From contig NZ_FNNP01000011.1 in assembly GCF_900106805.1 (NCBI RefSeq), forward strand, positions 1-64,000: 64,000 nt of DNA, in the 5' to 3' direction. Source of the stretch: Ruegeria halocynthiae (GTDB lineage: Bacteria > Pseudomonadota > Alphaproteobacteria > Rhodobacterales > Rhodobacteraceae). The notes beneath the pieces were generated by a model. The model saw only the letters and a list, made by a program, of their open reading frames with translations. It ran no database searches and was not told the origin of the DNA. Below are positions 53,393 through 62,521 of the stretch, one piece after another. Every line of letters begins with the position of its first letter. Position 1 is the first letter of the stretch. The translations under genes were made by a program, and so were the position numbers.

Positions 53393-53845
53393 CTGTTGCG
53401 AAGTTTCTGACTGACCGAAGAGTTTATACCGAACCCAGGGCTTATCCGCCAGGAGCGGTCAAATAGTCCCTTATGCATGCGCGCTACGTCGGCGATTTCA
53501 CTCGCGTATTTTACCACCCAATGTTTCAGCGTCTTGTGTTCTACCGCAATGCCACGCTCTCCCATGATTTCTTCAAGATCACGGTACGACACGCCATATC
53601 GGACGTAGAAGAATACAGCAAAGAGGATCACATCCTTGGGATAAACAAGCCGGCTGCCACAAAGTTCTTCGCCCGGGTGTTGGAAGCCAATGGCCTTCCT
53701 CGAAAGGTCGTCATTGATAAGAGCGGCGCCAACACTGCTGGTATCAAAGTGTCCCACATGATCCGAAAGGCTCAAATTACGCCCGGAATCTGTCCGTTCA
53801 AACAGTTCGCTGAGATGGCTACCTAGTTTCGTTGCAATCTCCAAG
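53393..53845. mobile_element. scrambled IS6-family element, halves in opposite orientation
   Basis: A left terminal sequence (TCTGTTGCGAAGTTTCTGAC at 53393) is followed on the minus strand by the transposase N-terminus: YPKDVILFAVFFYVRYGVSY, RDLEEIMGERGIAVEHKTLK, HWVVKY. Immediately right, on the plus strand from about 53654, comes the C-terminal half: AATKFFARVLEANGLPRKVV, IDKSGANTAGI, ending PFKQFAEMAT at 53826, then a right terminal-like GTTTCGTTGCAA. The central DDE part (roughly residues 70-125) is gone. The two pieces of one gene face away from each other, so the 5' half was inverted. Confidence 0.65.
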
Positions 53846-53922
53846 ACAGTTCAGTCTGCTCTAAACTTTGCAATAATGCCATTCAGATGCGTGCAAATAA
53901 GTTGGCAATGCCGTCATATGAG

Positions 53923-54717
53923 TTAGTTTTTGCTGAGTGCTGTGATGATATCGGGCAATCGGGATTTGTCGCCAGCCGCCAACACAGTGCCGTCCATGTC
54001 AAACGACAATTCCGAACCATCCCATGTAGTAACGATGCCACCTGCACCCTGAATGATCGCAGCGCAGGCATATACATCGAAGGCATCCAGCCCGGCATCG
54101 ACCGCAAAATCGCTGCGCCCCGATGCCAGTGCGCCGTATGAGAAACAAGAGCCGCCATATTGAACATACGTCACCTGTTTGCGCAGACGGGTGAACCGCG
54201 CCAATTGGTCCGGCCTCATGAAATCGGAATTGCTGCAAGTCACGTAAGCCGATCCGAGGGTATCGCAGGGGCGCGTTGTGACAGGCGTTCCGTTGAGAAA
54301 TGCGCAGGTGTGATTGACACCGGTCCAGCGGTCATCGGTCAATGGATGATCAATCACACCGATGAACGGCTTGCCCCTCCATGCCAGCGCGATCAGCGTG
54401 CCATAAACGGGTATTCCTGCAACAAAGGCCGCTGTCCCATCAATCGGGTCCAGCACCCAGACAAATTCGGCGTCCGTGTTGATGTTCTCAAACTCTTCGC
54501 CGAAAATTCCGTGGTCCGGATAACGGGCAATGATCATCTCCCGCAGTTTTTCCTCAACCGCCTTGTCGGTTGTCGTCACATAGGACGCATCGGCCTTGAT
54601 CGTGACTTCGGGCAATGCCTGCGCTGCCTTCAGCAACATGGCACGGCTGGCATCGGCCAGTGTCTCTGCGAAGGATAAAAACTCTGCGTGCGGAGGAAGG
54701 ACCTGTGTCATCTGCAT
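53923..54717 (-). CDS. inositol-monophosphatase-family phosphatase (HisN-like)
   Basis: A 264-residue magnesium-dependent phosphatase. Motif 1 is HGIFGEEFENINTDAEF, motif 2 is VWVLDPIDGTAAFVAGIP (the DPIDGT metal site), and motif 3 is GLDAFDVYACAAIIQGAGGI. Size and motifs suit inositol monophosphatase or histidinol-phosphatase HisN; the SYGALASGRSDFAVDAG phrase fits both. It lies directly downstream of an amino-acid ABC-transporter ATPase gene, only 7 bases away, so it is part of that operon and may act on a phosphorylated compound linked to the transported substrate. Start ATG 54717 follows AAAGG; 54711 is possible. Confidence 0.85.
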   Translation of the reverse strand: MQMTQVLPPHAEFLSFAETLADASRAMLLKAAQALPEVTIKADASYVTTTDKAVEEKLREMIIARYPDHGIFGEEFENINTDAEFVWVLDPIDGTAAFVAGIPVYGTLIALAWRGKPFIGVIDHPLTDDRWTGVNHTCAFLNGTPVTTRPCDTLGSAYVTCSNSDFMRPDQLARFTRLRKQVTYVQYGGSCFSYGALASGRSDFAVDAGLDAFDVYACAAIIQGAGGIVTTWDGSELSFDMDGTVLAAGDKSRLPDIITALSKN

Positions 54718-54724
54718 TTGGCCT

Positions 54725-55477
54725 TTAGTGTGAAAGTATCTGGCTGAGGAATTTCTTGGTGCGTTCACTTTTGGGATTATCGAAGAATTGCGCAGGTGCG
54801 GCTTCTTCTACAATTTCACCTTCATCCATGAAGATAATGCGATCCGCGACCGACCGGGCAAACCCCATTTCATGGGTCACGCAGATCATGGTCATGCCTT
54901 CCTTAGCCAGATCGACCATCACCTCAAGGACCTCGTTGATCATTTCCGGATCTAGCGCCGACGTGGGTTCGTCAAACAGCATGATCTCGGGCTTCATACA
55001 TAGCGCACGCGCAATGGCGACCCGCTGCTGTTGTCCCCCTGACAGCGCAATCGGGTATTTTTCGGCTTGTTCAGGGATCTTCACCCGTTTCAGATAGTGC
55101 ATCGCCGTTTCGCGCGCCTCGGCCTTGGGAATTTTGCGCACCAGCTGTTGCGCCAGCATCAGGTTCTTGACGATTGTCATATGCGGAAACAGATTGAAGC
55201 TTTGGAATACCATCCCGACCTCGCGGCGCACGGCATTGATGTCCTTGACCTGATCCGTCAGTTCCTTGCCATCAATGATGATATGGCCATCATTGTGATC
55301 TTCCAGTCGATTGATGCACCGGATCATCGTTGATTTACCCGACCCGGATGGCCCGCACACCACGATGCGCTCGCCCTTGCGCACCTCAAGGTTGATGTTC
55401 TTGAGGGCTTGGAAACTCCCGAAGAATTTGTTTACCCCCTGCATCTGGATCAAAGGCTGTGCGTCTGATGTGCTCAT
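54725..55477 (-). CDS. polar amino-acid ABC transporter, ATP-binding protein
   Basis: A 250-residue ATPase of the GlnQ/HisP type. Walker [11 protein letters not shown]-loop [13 protein letters not shown], signature LSGGQQQR, Walker [15 protein letters not shown] and H-loop VTHEMGFAR are all present. It starts two bases after the permease gene (55479-56174) ends, so the genes are co-translated. It energises uptake of an amino acid or related osmolyte bound by the product of 56966-57781. Confidence 0.9.
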   Translation of the reverse strand: MSTSDAQPLIQMQGVNKFFGSFQALKNINLEVRKGERIVVCGPSGSGKSTMIRCINRLEDHNDGHIIIDGKELTDQVKDINAVRREVGMVFQSFNLFPHMTIVKNLMLAQQLVRKIPKAEARETAMHYLKRVKIPEQAEKYPIALSGGQQQRVAIARALCMKPEIMLFDEPTSALDPEMINEVLEVMVDLAKEGMTMICVTHEMGFARSVADRIIFMDEGEIVEEAAPAQFFDNPKSERTKKFLSQILSH

Positions 55478-55478
55478 G

Positions 55479-56174
55479 TCATCCCTCCCGCTGCGTGTAT
55501 CGGCCGAGATATCTTTCGATCACACCAAACAGCTTTTGAATTCCGAACGTGAAAATCATGTAGACGATCGCAAGCGATATAAAGATTTCGTATGGCGCAT
55601 AGGTATCGGCCACGATGGTCCGTGCGATGCCTGTCATATCCGCAATGGTGATTGTACTGGCCAGTGCCGTCGATTTCAGCAGGCTGATCACATCATTGCT
55701 GTAGGCCGGCAGCGCCAGTCGCGCGGCGATCGGGGCAGTGAGGTAGATGAATTTCTGCCGTACGGACATGCCCAGGGCTGATCCGGCCTCCAGAATGCCC
55801 TTACTGACGCCCAACACACCGCCCCGTAGAATTTCCGAAACATAGGCCCCGGTGTTCAATGTCAGTGCCAGGATGGCACAACCCATGGGTTCGCGCAGAA
55901 TTGGCCAGAAGATGCTGTCGCGTACCGTTTCGAACTGCGGCAGGCCATAGTAGATGATGAAGATCTGAACCAGAATGGGTGTGCCCCGGAAGACGTAAAT
56001 ATAAACCTGCGCCGGAAAGCTCAGATACCATCTGCCGCTTATTCGCATCAACAGCAGGAAAATCGCCAGTGTCAGCCCTAAAAAACCCGAAATGATGAGC
56101 AGCTTGAACGTGATCCCGATGCCCATCAGCATCATTGGCAGGCTTTCGGCAATAAGGTTGAGATCGAAACTCAT
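55479..56174 (-). CDS. polar amino-acid ABC transporter, permease
   Basis: A 231-residue permease of the His/Glu/Gln family with five membrane segments. The conserved N-terminal TM entry [18 protein letters not shown] and the cytoplasmic loop [20 protein letters not shown] (EAA-like) followed by [18 protein letters not shown] are typical. It overlaps the preceding permease gene by four bases (ATGA). Together they form a heterodimeric channel. Confidence 0.9.
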   Translation of the reverse strand: MSFDLNLIAESLPMMLMGIGITFKLLIISGFLGLTLAIFLLLMRISGRWYLSFPAQVYIYVFRGTPILVQIFIIYYGLPQFETVRDSIFWPILREPMGCAILALTLNTGAYVSEILRGGVLGVSKGILEAGSALGMSVRQKFIYLTAPIAARLALPAYSNDVISLLKSTALASTITIADMTGIARTIVADTYAPYEIFISLAIVYMIFTFGIQKLFGVIERYLGRYTQREG

Positions 56175-56866
56175 TTTGCACCTACCGTGGTGCGCTCACC
56201 AAATTTTTCTATTCCCATCACAGCCAAGGTGATGATCGTGGAAAAGCCCAGATAGATGGCACCCACCACGATATACATCGTAAACGGTTTGCCGGTGACC
56301 GTGATCGCCTGCTTGGCCACGAACATTGTTTCATTCAGCCCGATGATTGATATCAGAGCCGTGTCCTTGATCAGCGACAACATGTGGTTTCCAAACGGGG
56401 GCAGCGCCAGCCGCCACATCTCGGGGATACGCACGTAAATGAACGTCTGCAGATCGCTCATCCCCAGCGCGCGGGCGGCTTCGATACTGCCAGGATTCAC
56501 TCCTAAAAACGCGCCACGAAAGGTTTCGGTGGCATAGGAACCCACGATGATCGAGATCGCTATCGTGCCCGCCCAGAATGGTGGTACATCGACAAATTTG
56601 ATCTCGGGACTAAATATTTGCGCAATTGCGGTTAGCGTGATGGCCGATCCGAAGTATAGCAGCAGAATGACAAGGATTTCGGGCGTTCCGCGAAAGATAA
56701 CCGTATAGGCACCAGCGATTTTCTGGGCGACGCGGTTGTTGGATAGTTTGGCCATCGCCCCAAACAGCCCAAAGATTATCATTAGGCCCAGCGAACAGAT
56801 GAAGACTTGTCCGACGACAACTGCGCCCCAGAAATAATCATCCCACCAGCCGCTTAATACGTCCAC
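56171..56866 (-). CDS. polar amino-acid ABC transporter, permease
   Basis: A 231-residue permease paralogous to the one at 55479. It has FRGTPEILVILLLYFGSAIT, ETFRGAFLGVNPGSIEAARA and LGMSDLQTFIYVRIPEMWRL, the EAA loop. Start is a GTG at 56866 (MDVLSGWWDDY). It follows the binding-protein gene after a 100-base gap, which has no clear hairpin, and overlaps the second permease by four bases. Confidence 0.9.
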   Translation of the reverse strand: MDVLSGWWDDYFWGAVVVGQVFICSLGLMIIFGLFGAMAKLSNNRVAQKIAGAYTVIFRGTPEILVILLLYFGSAITLTAIAQIFSPEIKFVDVPPFWAGTIAISIIVGSYATETFRGAFLGVNPGSIEAARALGMSDLQTFIYVRIPEMWRLALPPFGNHMLSLIKDTALISIIGLNETMFVAKQAITVTGKPFTMYIVVGAIYLGFSTIITLAVMGIEKFGERTTVGAK

Positions 56867-56965
56867 GCCCTGTCCCCTGCCTTATGAACGGGTGCCGTTC
56901 TGTCGGCCCCAAATCTGGGCGGCAGGACACGTGAACGCGCCCGCCGCCTGTTTTGGTGAAGTGGC

Positions 56966-57781
56966 TTATTGCCCCCATTCATCCTTGTGCAGTTTGAACG
57001 GGAAGATTTTCAAAGCGTAGCTTTCCAGCTCACCCGAGTTGATCAGCTGTTTGAGCGCATTGTTCAGGCGGCCTTTCAGCTCATCTTCACCCTGACGCAT
57101 TCCGATACCCACACCGATGCCAAAGTATTTTTCTTCGTCAACGACCGGGCCTTTGAATTCAAATCCGGCACCGTCTTCCTTGCTCAGGAATTTCAGATGC
57201 GCCTTCATCGGGTTGGTCATGATCAGATCGACACGGCCGTTTTGCAGGTCCAGATACAAGGGCTCGGACCCGTCATACAAAACCACATCGGCACCCGGCA
57301 GAATGTCTTCAAACCAACTGGCATAGGTGGTGGCCCTCTCAAGACCCACACGCAAGCCGTCGAAGTTCTCGGGAATAGGATTGCCCGCATCGTCAAACAG
57401 GTTCATTTCCTTTGATTTCGGACCAAGCATCTGACCGGTTGAGAAGCGGTAGGGGCCGGAAAAGTCGATCTTCTCCATGCGCTTTTCGGTGATCGACATG
57501 GATGCGATGATTAGATCAAATTTGTTGGCCAACAAGGCAGGGATCATGCCGTCCCATTCCTGACAGACAAATTCCAAATCTGCACCGATGATCTCGGCAA
57601 CTCCGTTGGCGACATCCACATCGTATCCAGCCAACTCACCGTCGGCAGTCTTGTAGTTGAAAGGCGCATAGGTACATTCCATTCCTACGCGAAGCGTTTC
57701 CGCAGAAGCGGCGCCCGCTGTTCCAAGCGTCAGCATCGCGAACAGGCCGATGGCCAGGTTTCTAAGCATTTTCAGATTCAT
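56966..57781 (-). CDS. amino-acid ABC transporter, periplasmic binding protein
   Basis: A 271-residue family-3 solute-binding protein. The signal peptide (to about residue 27, AASAE) is followed by LRVGMECTYAPFNYKTADGE and LAGYDVDVANGVAEIIGADL, EWDGMIPALLANKFDLIIAS, and KIDFSGPYRFSTG, the family signature. The Arg in the DLIIASMSITEKRMEKIDF region contacts the ligand carboxylate in relatives. Closest by pattern to lysine/arginine/ornithine-type binders, but ligand not assigned. GGAGGAAGAC precedes the ATG at 57781. Confidence 0.9.
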   Translation of the reverse strand: MNLKMLRNLAIGLFAMLTLGTAGAASAETLRVGMECTYAPFNYKTADGELAGYDVDVANGVAEIIGADLEFVCQEWDGMIPALLANKFDLIIASMSITEKRMEKIDFSGPYRFSTGQMLGPKSKEMNLFDDAGNPIPENFDGLRVGLERATTYASWFEDILPGADVVLYDGSEPLYLDLQNGRVDLIMTNPMKAHLKFLSKEDGAGFEFKGPVVDEEKYFGIGVGIGMRQGEDELKGRLNNALKQLINSGELESYALKIFPFKLHKDEWGQ

Positions 57782-57813
57782 GTCTTCCTCCAGGTTGATC
57801 GACTTTTCAGTCT

Positions 57814-59067
57814 CTATTTTGTTTGTGTGACAATCCTTAGAACGGCTCCGATGATGCTCTCGACCTCTTCCTTTGTGTTGTAATTTGCCAGCCCGATGCG
57901 AACGACACCCTCGTCCAGCGGCAGGGCCAACGCGCGTGCCGGTTCATAAGCATAGTTGTGGCCGTGCCAGACATGGATGCCTGCCTCAGCCAGTGCACGC
58001 GCGATGTCGGTTGGTCTCACACTGGTGTGACGGATCGAGACAGTTGGCACCCTGTGTTTAACGCGATTTGGATTCGTAATTCCGTAAATTGAAACGCCGG
58101 GAATTTCGGCCAACCCGCTGATCAGCGTATTGGTCAGGGGTTCTTCATAATCCCGCGACATCTGATAGGCGGTCGCAATCCGTGTGCGGCGATCCTCCGA
58201 CGCGGTACCCATCCGGCCTAAATCCTCAAAATAGGCGATCGTTGCGGACAAACCTGCCAGCAATTCAAACTGCGGAGTGCCCAGTTCAAATCGATCCGGT
58301 GTATCATCCGACACGCAGCGCCCCTTGTAGGGATACAGCTCCCGCAGGACATCTTCGCGCCCCCAAAGCAATCCCAGATGGGGGCCGAAGAACTTGTAGG
58401 CCGAGCAGGCCAGAAAGTCGCAGCCAAGTGCGCGCACATCGACCAGATGATGCGGCGCCAGTTGCACGGCGTCCACGAACACAAGCGCGCCTGCGTCTTT
58501 AGCCATGGCAGAAAGGGTCGCAACATCATTGATTGACCCGGTCAGGTTGCTTGCATAGTTCAGCGCCAGCAGTCGCGTCTTATCGGTCAGCAGCGCGCTC
58601 AGGTCTTCGGGTTCTACAACCCATGTTTCGCGATCGAAATCGAGCCAGCGCACCACCAGCCCCATATCTTCGGCAATCGTCAGCCAAGGCCCCACATTTC
58701 CTTCATGTTCCATCCGGGTAATGATGATTTCATCACCCGGCTGAAAACTCCGGCAAATGCTGCGTGACATGTGAAACGTAAGCGCAGTCATGCTTTGACC
58801 AATGACCACTTCCCGGCCTGAGGTTGCGCCCAGAAACAACGCCGCATCATCATGGGCCTTCAGTGTAATGCGGTCCGTTTCAACACTCGTGCTAAAATGC
58901 CCCCCGGCATTGGCTGATGATGACAGCATGTACTGAGATACCGCCTCAGCAACCGAGGCTGGCACCTGCGTTCCCGCAGGATTGTCCACGTAAATGCGGC
59001 TCTGGCCATTGTCGCGTATCGCAAGAGCCGGGAATTGTGCCCGCACGTCTGAGATCGGAAATGTCAT
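57814..59067 (-). CDS. cysteine-desulfurase-like class V aminotransferase
   Basis: A 417-residue PLP enzyme of the fold-type I, class V group (cysteine desulfurase-like subfamily TIGR01976). The PLP Lys is Lys225 in CSAYKFFGPHLG, the ring-stacking Asp199-x-x-Gln202 is in FVDAVQLAPHH, and the catalytic-loop EHEGNVGPW holds the conserved His121. No active Cys loop typical of NifS or IscS is evident, so it is probably a lyase or aminotransferase on an amino acid supplied by the adjacent transporter. It begins with ATG 59067 after AGGAC and is divergent from the LuxR-type regulator gene. Confidence 0.85.
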   Translation of the reverse strand: MTFPISDVRAQFPALAIRDNGQSRIYVDNPAGTQVPASVAEAVSQYMLSSSANAGGHFSTSVETDRITLKAHDDAALFLGATSGREVVIGQSMTALTFHMSRSICRSFQPGDEIIITRMEHEGNVGPWLTIAEDMGLVVRWLDFDRETWVVEPEDLSALLTDKTRLLALNYASNLTGSINDVATLSAMAKDAGALVFVDAVQLAPHHLVDVRALGCDFLACSAYKFFGPHLGLLWGREDVLRELYPYKGRCVSDDTPDRFELGTPQFELLAGLSATIAYFEDLGRMGTASEDRRTRIATAYQMSRDYEEPLTNTLISGLAEIPGVSIYGITNPNRVKHRVPTVSIRHTSVRPTDIARALAEAGIHVWHGHNYAYEPARALALPLDEGVVRIGLANYNTKEEVESIIGAVLRIVTQTK

Positions 59068-59158
59068 GCAGTTGTCCTAAAATCCCACGGCCAGATCGGT
59101 TCTGGCAATAGATTCGACGGTACAGGCAAACTCTCAAAACGGTCCATCATCCCAAAGG

Positions 59159-60049
59159 ATGACGCGGCCCCGCAATATTCTTGTAATTCAAACCCCTGCA
59201 AAGCTATGGTTTTGTATGCCGAAAGATTCCTCATCACCATTGCGCACGCCCCAAATCGAAGGCGCGCTGTTTGCATCAATGATTTCGCTTATTGGCTCGG
59301 ACAGGTTTTTTGACGGCTTGGCGGATGTGCTGGGCGAAGCATTGCCATTCAAATGGATTCATATCTTCCAGTACTACAAAGACAAAGGCCCCGTCGCCCT
59401 GAGCAACCACCCGCGAGAAGTTGCGTACAAACGAGGCTTTGAGAATTATCTGAACTTTACCTATGTCATCAACCCCACTTACCGCGCCTTTCAACTTGGG
59501 GCCAGTTCTGGTGTTTTTCTAATCTCGGATTTCATCCCGGAGGGCTATGACGACATTATCCGGTCTGCCGATTTTGAGATCCATATCGAAGACAGCGAAA
59601 CTATTGGGTATCGCACCCCTGGCTGGCCCAAAAATATGACGGAATTCATTGTTCTGATCAATCTTCCCAACGGGACAGCGATCGACTTCACTTTCCTGAC
59701 CGAGATGGACGGTACACACCATAAAGAACATGAAACGCGATTGCAGGCCTGCTTTCCGATACTCAATGCAGTCATGAACAAGCAGTTTGAGATTAATTCC
59801 CAAAGCTTTGAGCATCATGCGCGCCCGGGGCAGGAAGAGCGGTTTCAGGACTTTGGCAGCGACACGTTGACCGACCGCGAACGCGAAGTTGTTCAACTGA
59901 TCCTTGTCGGTCACAACAGCAATTCGATTGCGTTGAAGCTTTGTGTCTCATTGTCGACGGTCAAAACCCATCGACGCAATATTTACAGCAAGTTGCAGAT
60001 TTCGTCTCAGGCCGAGTTGTTCAGCCTGTTTCTGTTACATCTGCGATAA
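59159..60049 (+). CDS. LuxR-type HTH regulator
   Basis: A 296-residue regulator. The last 65 residues are a LuxR/FixJ helix-turn-helix: SDTLTDREREVVQLILVGHN followed by SNSIALKLCVSLSTVKTHRR and NIYSKLQISSQAELFSL. The N-terminal 220 residues are a sensor region without an identifiable domain (GALFASMISLIGSDRFFDGL, WIHIFQYYKDKGPVALSNHP). It is divergent from the class V enzyme and probably regulates the transporter operon. ATG 59159 has no proper spacing to a ribosome binding site; MPKDSSSPL at 59216 is another candidate. Confidence 0.78.
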   Translation: MTRPRNILVIQTPAKLWFCMPKDSSSPLRTPQIEGALFASMISLIGSDRFFDGLADVLGEALPFKWIHIFQYYKDKGPVALSNHPREVAYKRGFENYLNFTYVINPTYRAFQLGASSGVFLISDFIPEGYDDIIRSADFEIHIEDSETIGYRTPGWPKNMTEFIVLINLPNGTAIDFTFLTEMDGTHHKEHETRLQACFPILNAVMNKQFEINSQSFEHHARPGQEERFQDFGSDTLTDREREVVQLILVGHNSNSIALKLCVSLSTVKTHRRNIYSKLQISSQAELFSLFLLHLR

Positions 60050-60086
60050 CGGGGTTCGCTCTGGCTTGTGACCGCTCGATCTCACC

Positions 60087-60388
60087 CTACACCTGATCCA
60101 GAATGGTTGTGATCATATCCACACGCTCAGACCCGATGGTCAGAAGTGGCCGAATTTTCAGAATGTTATCTTTGGCTTCTCCACTGCCTATTACATGCGA
60201 TTGTCGCGCATACGGTTTTTCACATAGGCGCGAATCTCGGTGGCCTCGGACCCATCCGCATTGATCATTTGCAGCCACACATACATCCCCATGCTGCGCA
60301 CGTCGCCGACGCAGCCATACTTCTGCTCCAGCATCTTCAACCCAAGGATCAATCGCGCGCCCATCACACGGGCGTTTTCTTGCAGGCC
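60087..60388 (-). pseudogene. class III aminotransferase, 3' remnant with frameshift
   Basis: Reading minus from 60388: GLQENARVMGARLILGLKML, EQKYGCVGDVRSMGMYVWLQ, EATEIRAYVKNRMRDNRM and a stop; a shift then gives SGEAKDNILKIRPLLTIGSE, RVDMITTILDQV, stop at 60087. This is the C-terminal domain of class III omega-aminotransferases. The rest is missing: a stop and an IS6 end (TTTGTTGCGAAACTTTTTGC) lie just upstream. Its position suggests it once belonged to the amino-acid catabolism locus to its left. Confidence 0.6.
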
Positions 60389-60403
60389 TTAATCATCAAC
60401 GAT

Positions 60404-60650
60404 GGGTTTGTTGCGAAACTTTTTGCTGACCGAAGAGATCACGCCGGGTTAACTGGTTAAGCAGCCAGTACGGCGAACTGCTGAAATGGACAGAGTAGGG
60501 GTGTGAATTGCTCCTTGCGGATCATATGCGCAACCTCGATGCCTGCTAACGTTGTGGATGTTGAGGCGAAGACCTTGAACCCCAGTGTGGGCCAAGTGTG
60601 CCTCTTGATGACTGTGTTGCACGGGTCGGGCGCTCAACGTATTCCCAGCG
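60404..60650 (-). pseudogene. IS6-family transposase, C-terminal remnant with terminal repeat
   Basis: Minus-strand translation gives RHTWPTLGFKVFASTSTTLA, GIEVAHMIRKEQFTPLLCPF and QQFAVLAA, stop at 60457, the IS6 C-terminus. The terminal repeat TTTGTTGCGAAACTTTTTGC (about 60407) follows it and resembles the repeat at 53393. Upstream part frameshifted. Confidence 0.6.
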
Positions 60651-60675
60651 TTTTTTTGGACTTGAGCGAGGGTCG

Positions 60676-60890
60676 ATGCCCCACAAATTCAATGATGCCC
60701 GTCGCGACAAGTTTCCCAAGGCTAAGTACCGGGTCACGAACTGTTCAGAATACAACGAAAGCCTCCGGCGCCGAGGTGATGTGGCGATCTGGATTTCTGA
60801 TTATGTGGTACAGAACTGGACACCGCCAGTTCGCAAGACACGCGGCGGCCAGGCACGTTACTCCGATTTGGCAATCGAGATTGTTTGTGT
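60676..60890 (+). pseudogene. IS5-family (IS903-like) transposase, N-terminal remnant
   Basis: From ATG 60676: MPHKFNDARRDKFPKAKYRV, TNCSEYNESLRRRGDVAIWI, PVRKTRGGQARYSDLAIEI. This is the conserved N-terminus of IS5/IS903-like transposases. The similarity ends where the IS6 end sequence begins (about 60888). An AGGG-containing stretch precedes the ATG. Confidence 0.6.
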
Positions 60891-61297
60891 CGCAAACTTT
60901 GGGCTTAGTTTGACGAGAACACTGGTTCCCGCGTTTGTTTTCTTTGGATCGATCACAAACAGGTATTTGCATGTTCGCTTTGACAGGCTGTCACTTCCCC
61001 AAGGATGCGGTTTTGTACGCAGTGTTCTTCTATCTGCGGTATACGGTGTCCTATCGCGATTTGGAAGAGATCATGACCGAACGTGGTGTGCGGGTTGACC
61101 ACACCACCTTGAACACATGGGTGGTGAAATATTCACCGATGGTCGCAGCACGCGCCCATTCGAAGAAGCGCCTAACGCTGAATTCATTGCGTATGGACGA
61201 AACCTATCTGGGTGTGCGCGGCAAATGGATGTACCTGTATCGAGCCGTCGACAAAGCAGGAAATACTCTTGATTTTATGGTGTCTGAACGGCGGAAT
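60888..61297 (+). pseudogene. IS6-family transposase, N-terminal part, 3' truncated
   Basis: After a terminal-like TTTGTGTCGCAAACTTTGGG (about 60887) the frame from ATG 60971 gives CHFPKDAVLYAVFFYLRYTV, SYRDLEEIMTERGVRVDHTT, LNTWVVKYSP, RMDETYLGVRGKWMYLYRAV, DKAGNTLDFMVSERRN. It then continues as the antisense of the winged-helix gene, so the last third of the transposase is gone. The frame stays open to 61447 by chance. The DDE triad is incomplete. Confidence 0.75.
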
Positions 61298-62390
61298 GCG
61301 CAGCGGTATCCAGATCTTGTTGGATCCAATAGCTCCGTCCAAGCACAAAATTGGAAAACGGATCGTCGGGGGCTTGTTCCATTGCCCGTTCAGCAGCAGA
61401 CAGCGCATCCCGAGCGGCAACACCGCGATCAGCGCCGAAACCGGTAAACGCCTTCTGAAAAGAAACGAAAGAAAGCCCGGCATGGGCACGTGCAAAATTG
61501 GGCGCACGGGCAAGGGCTTCTTTGAAATATCTGGCAGACAAAGCGTTGTCTTCTTCGGTAAAACGATAAATGTGGTTTAATCCAAGGTGGAAAAAGCTCC
61601 AGGCGTCGAGGGATTCAATATCCCGCCGTCGGGCCTCGGCCGCCTGATGGCGGGGAACATGGACTTCGACCGCTGCGACTACAGAATTGGTGACATCTGC
61701 CTTAATAGAAAAGATGTCATCAATCAGGCCATTGTAGCGATCAGCCCAGATCACTTGTCCGGAATCCGCAGCAGAAAGCACTGGCGACACGGTCAAATTG
61801 GGTCCGTTAATCTCGACGCTACCCGACAGCACATATCTTACATCTAACTGCTCGCTCACACTTTGCGCGTTTGCAACACTACCGAGTTGGAAACTTGAGG
61901 CGCGCGCAATGACCGTCACCCACTTTGTGAGCGACAACGACACAATTAATTCATGTGCAAGGGCCGGAGCGATCACCCCTGCCTGTTCTGTTTCTCCAAA
62001 GGCCTGAAACGGTAACACGGCGATGGATGGAGCGACCCCTTCATTGATGATCAGCGTCTCTGCGATGCTTCCGTCGGCTTTTCTGGTCACCGGCAATTCG
62101 AACCGAAAGCCCTGTCCCCTGATCGTGCGGATGATGCTTTGCGTTTTCCCGTTATCCCCCAAAGCAGCACGGGCAGATCGGACACGGCTTGCAATAGCGG
62201 CGTCTGAAATTGGTGCGTCATTCCAGATTTTGGTGACAATTTCGTCCAATGTCGTCACGCGCGAGCCGTTTTGGACCAATAAGCTCAGCAACAGGAAAAC
62301 CTGCCGTTCAAGATGAACGCCTTGACCGTCCGAGAGCCGCAATTCAGCAGCAGTGTGGTCCAGCTCGAAATTGCCAAAACAGAATTTCAT
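61275..62390 (-). CDS. winged-helix regulator with TolB/TPR-like region, 3' truncated
   Basis: 371 codons. Residues 1-100 are an OmpR-type winged helix of the CadC kind (HLERQVFLLLSLLVQNGSRV, AAIASRVRSARAALGDNGKT, IIRTIRGQGFRFELP). Residues about 118-235 are the adenylyl-cyclase-associated TolB-like part (PSIAVLPFQAFGETEQAGVI, VRYVLSGSVEINGPNLTVSP, GQVIWADRYNGLIDDIF). TPR repeats follow (NALSARYFKEALARAPNFAR, AAERAMEQAPDDPFSNFVLG). The end, QQDLDTAAHSAVQTP, runs into antisense IS6 text at about 61300, so the usual remaining TPR units are lost. May still bind DNA. Confidence 0.75.
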   Translation of the reverse strand: MKFCFGNFELDHTAAELRLSDGQGVHLERQVFLLLSLLVQNGSRVTTLDEIVTKIWNDAPISDAAIASRVRSARAALGDNGKTQSIIRTIRGQGFRFELPVTRKADGSIAETLIINEGVAPSIAVLPFQAFGETEQAGVIAPALAHELIVSLSLTKWVTVIARASSFQLGSVANAQSVSEQLDVRYVLSGSVEINGPNLTVSPVLSAADSGQVIWADRYNGLIDDIFSIKADVTNSVVAAVEVHVPRHQAAEARRRDIESLDAWSFFHLGLNHIYRFTEEDNALSARYFKEALARAPNFARAHAGLSFVSFQKAFTGFGADRGVAARDALSAAERAMEQAPDDPFSNFVLGRSYWIQQDLDTAAHSAVQTP

Positions 62391-62521
62391 GGAAGAAATC
62401 TATCAGAAGTCGCGGAATTCTACACCATTTCTACAAACTGTCTGCAAGCTTGTGCGCGAACCATGGGGCAAATTCAGTACATTAGCGCAGAACGTCATCC
62501 ATTCTAAGAGGGGCTAGGAAA

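Noticed and set aside
60598..61098. One continuous 166-codon frame
   Set aside because: Only the part after ATG 60676 up to about 60890 resembles an IS5 transposase; the rest is chance reading through an IS6 end.
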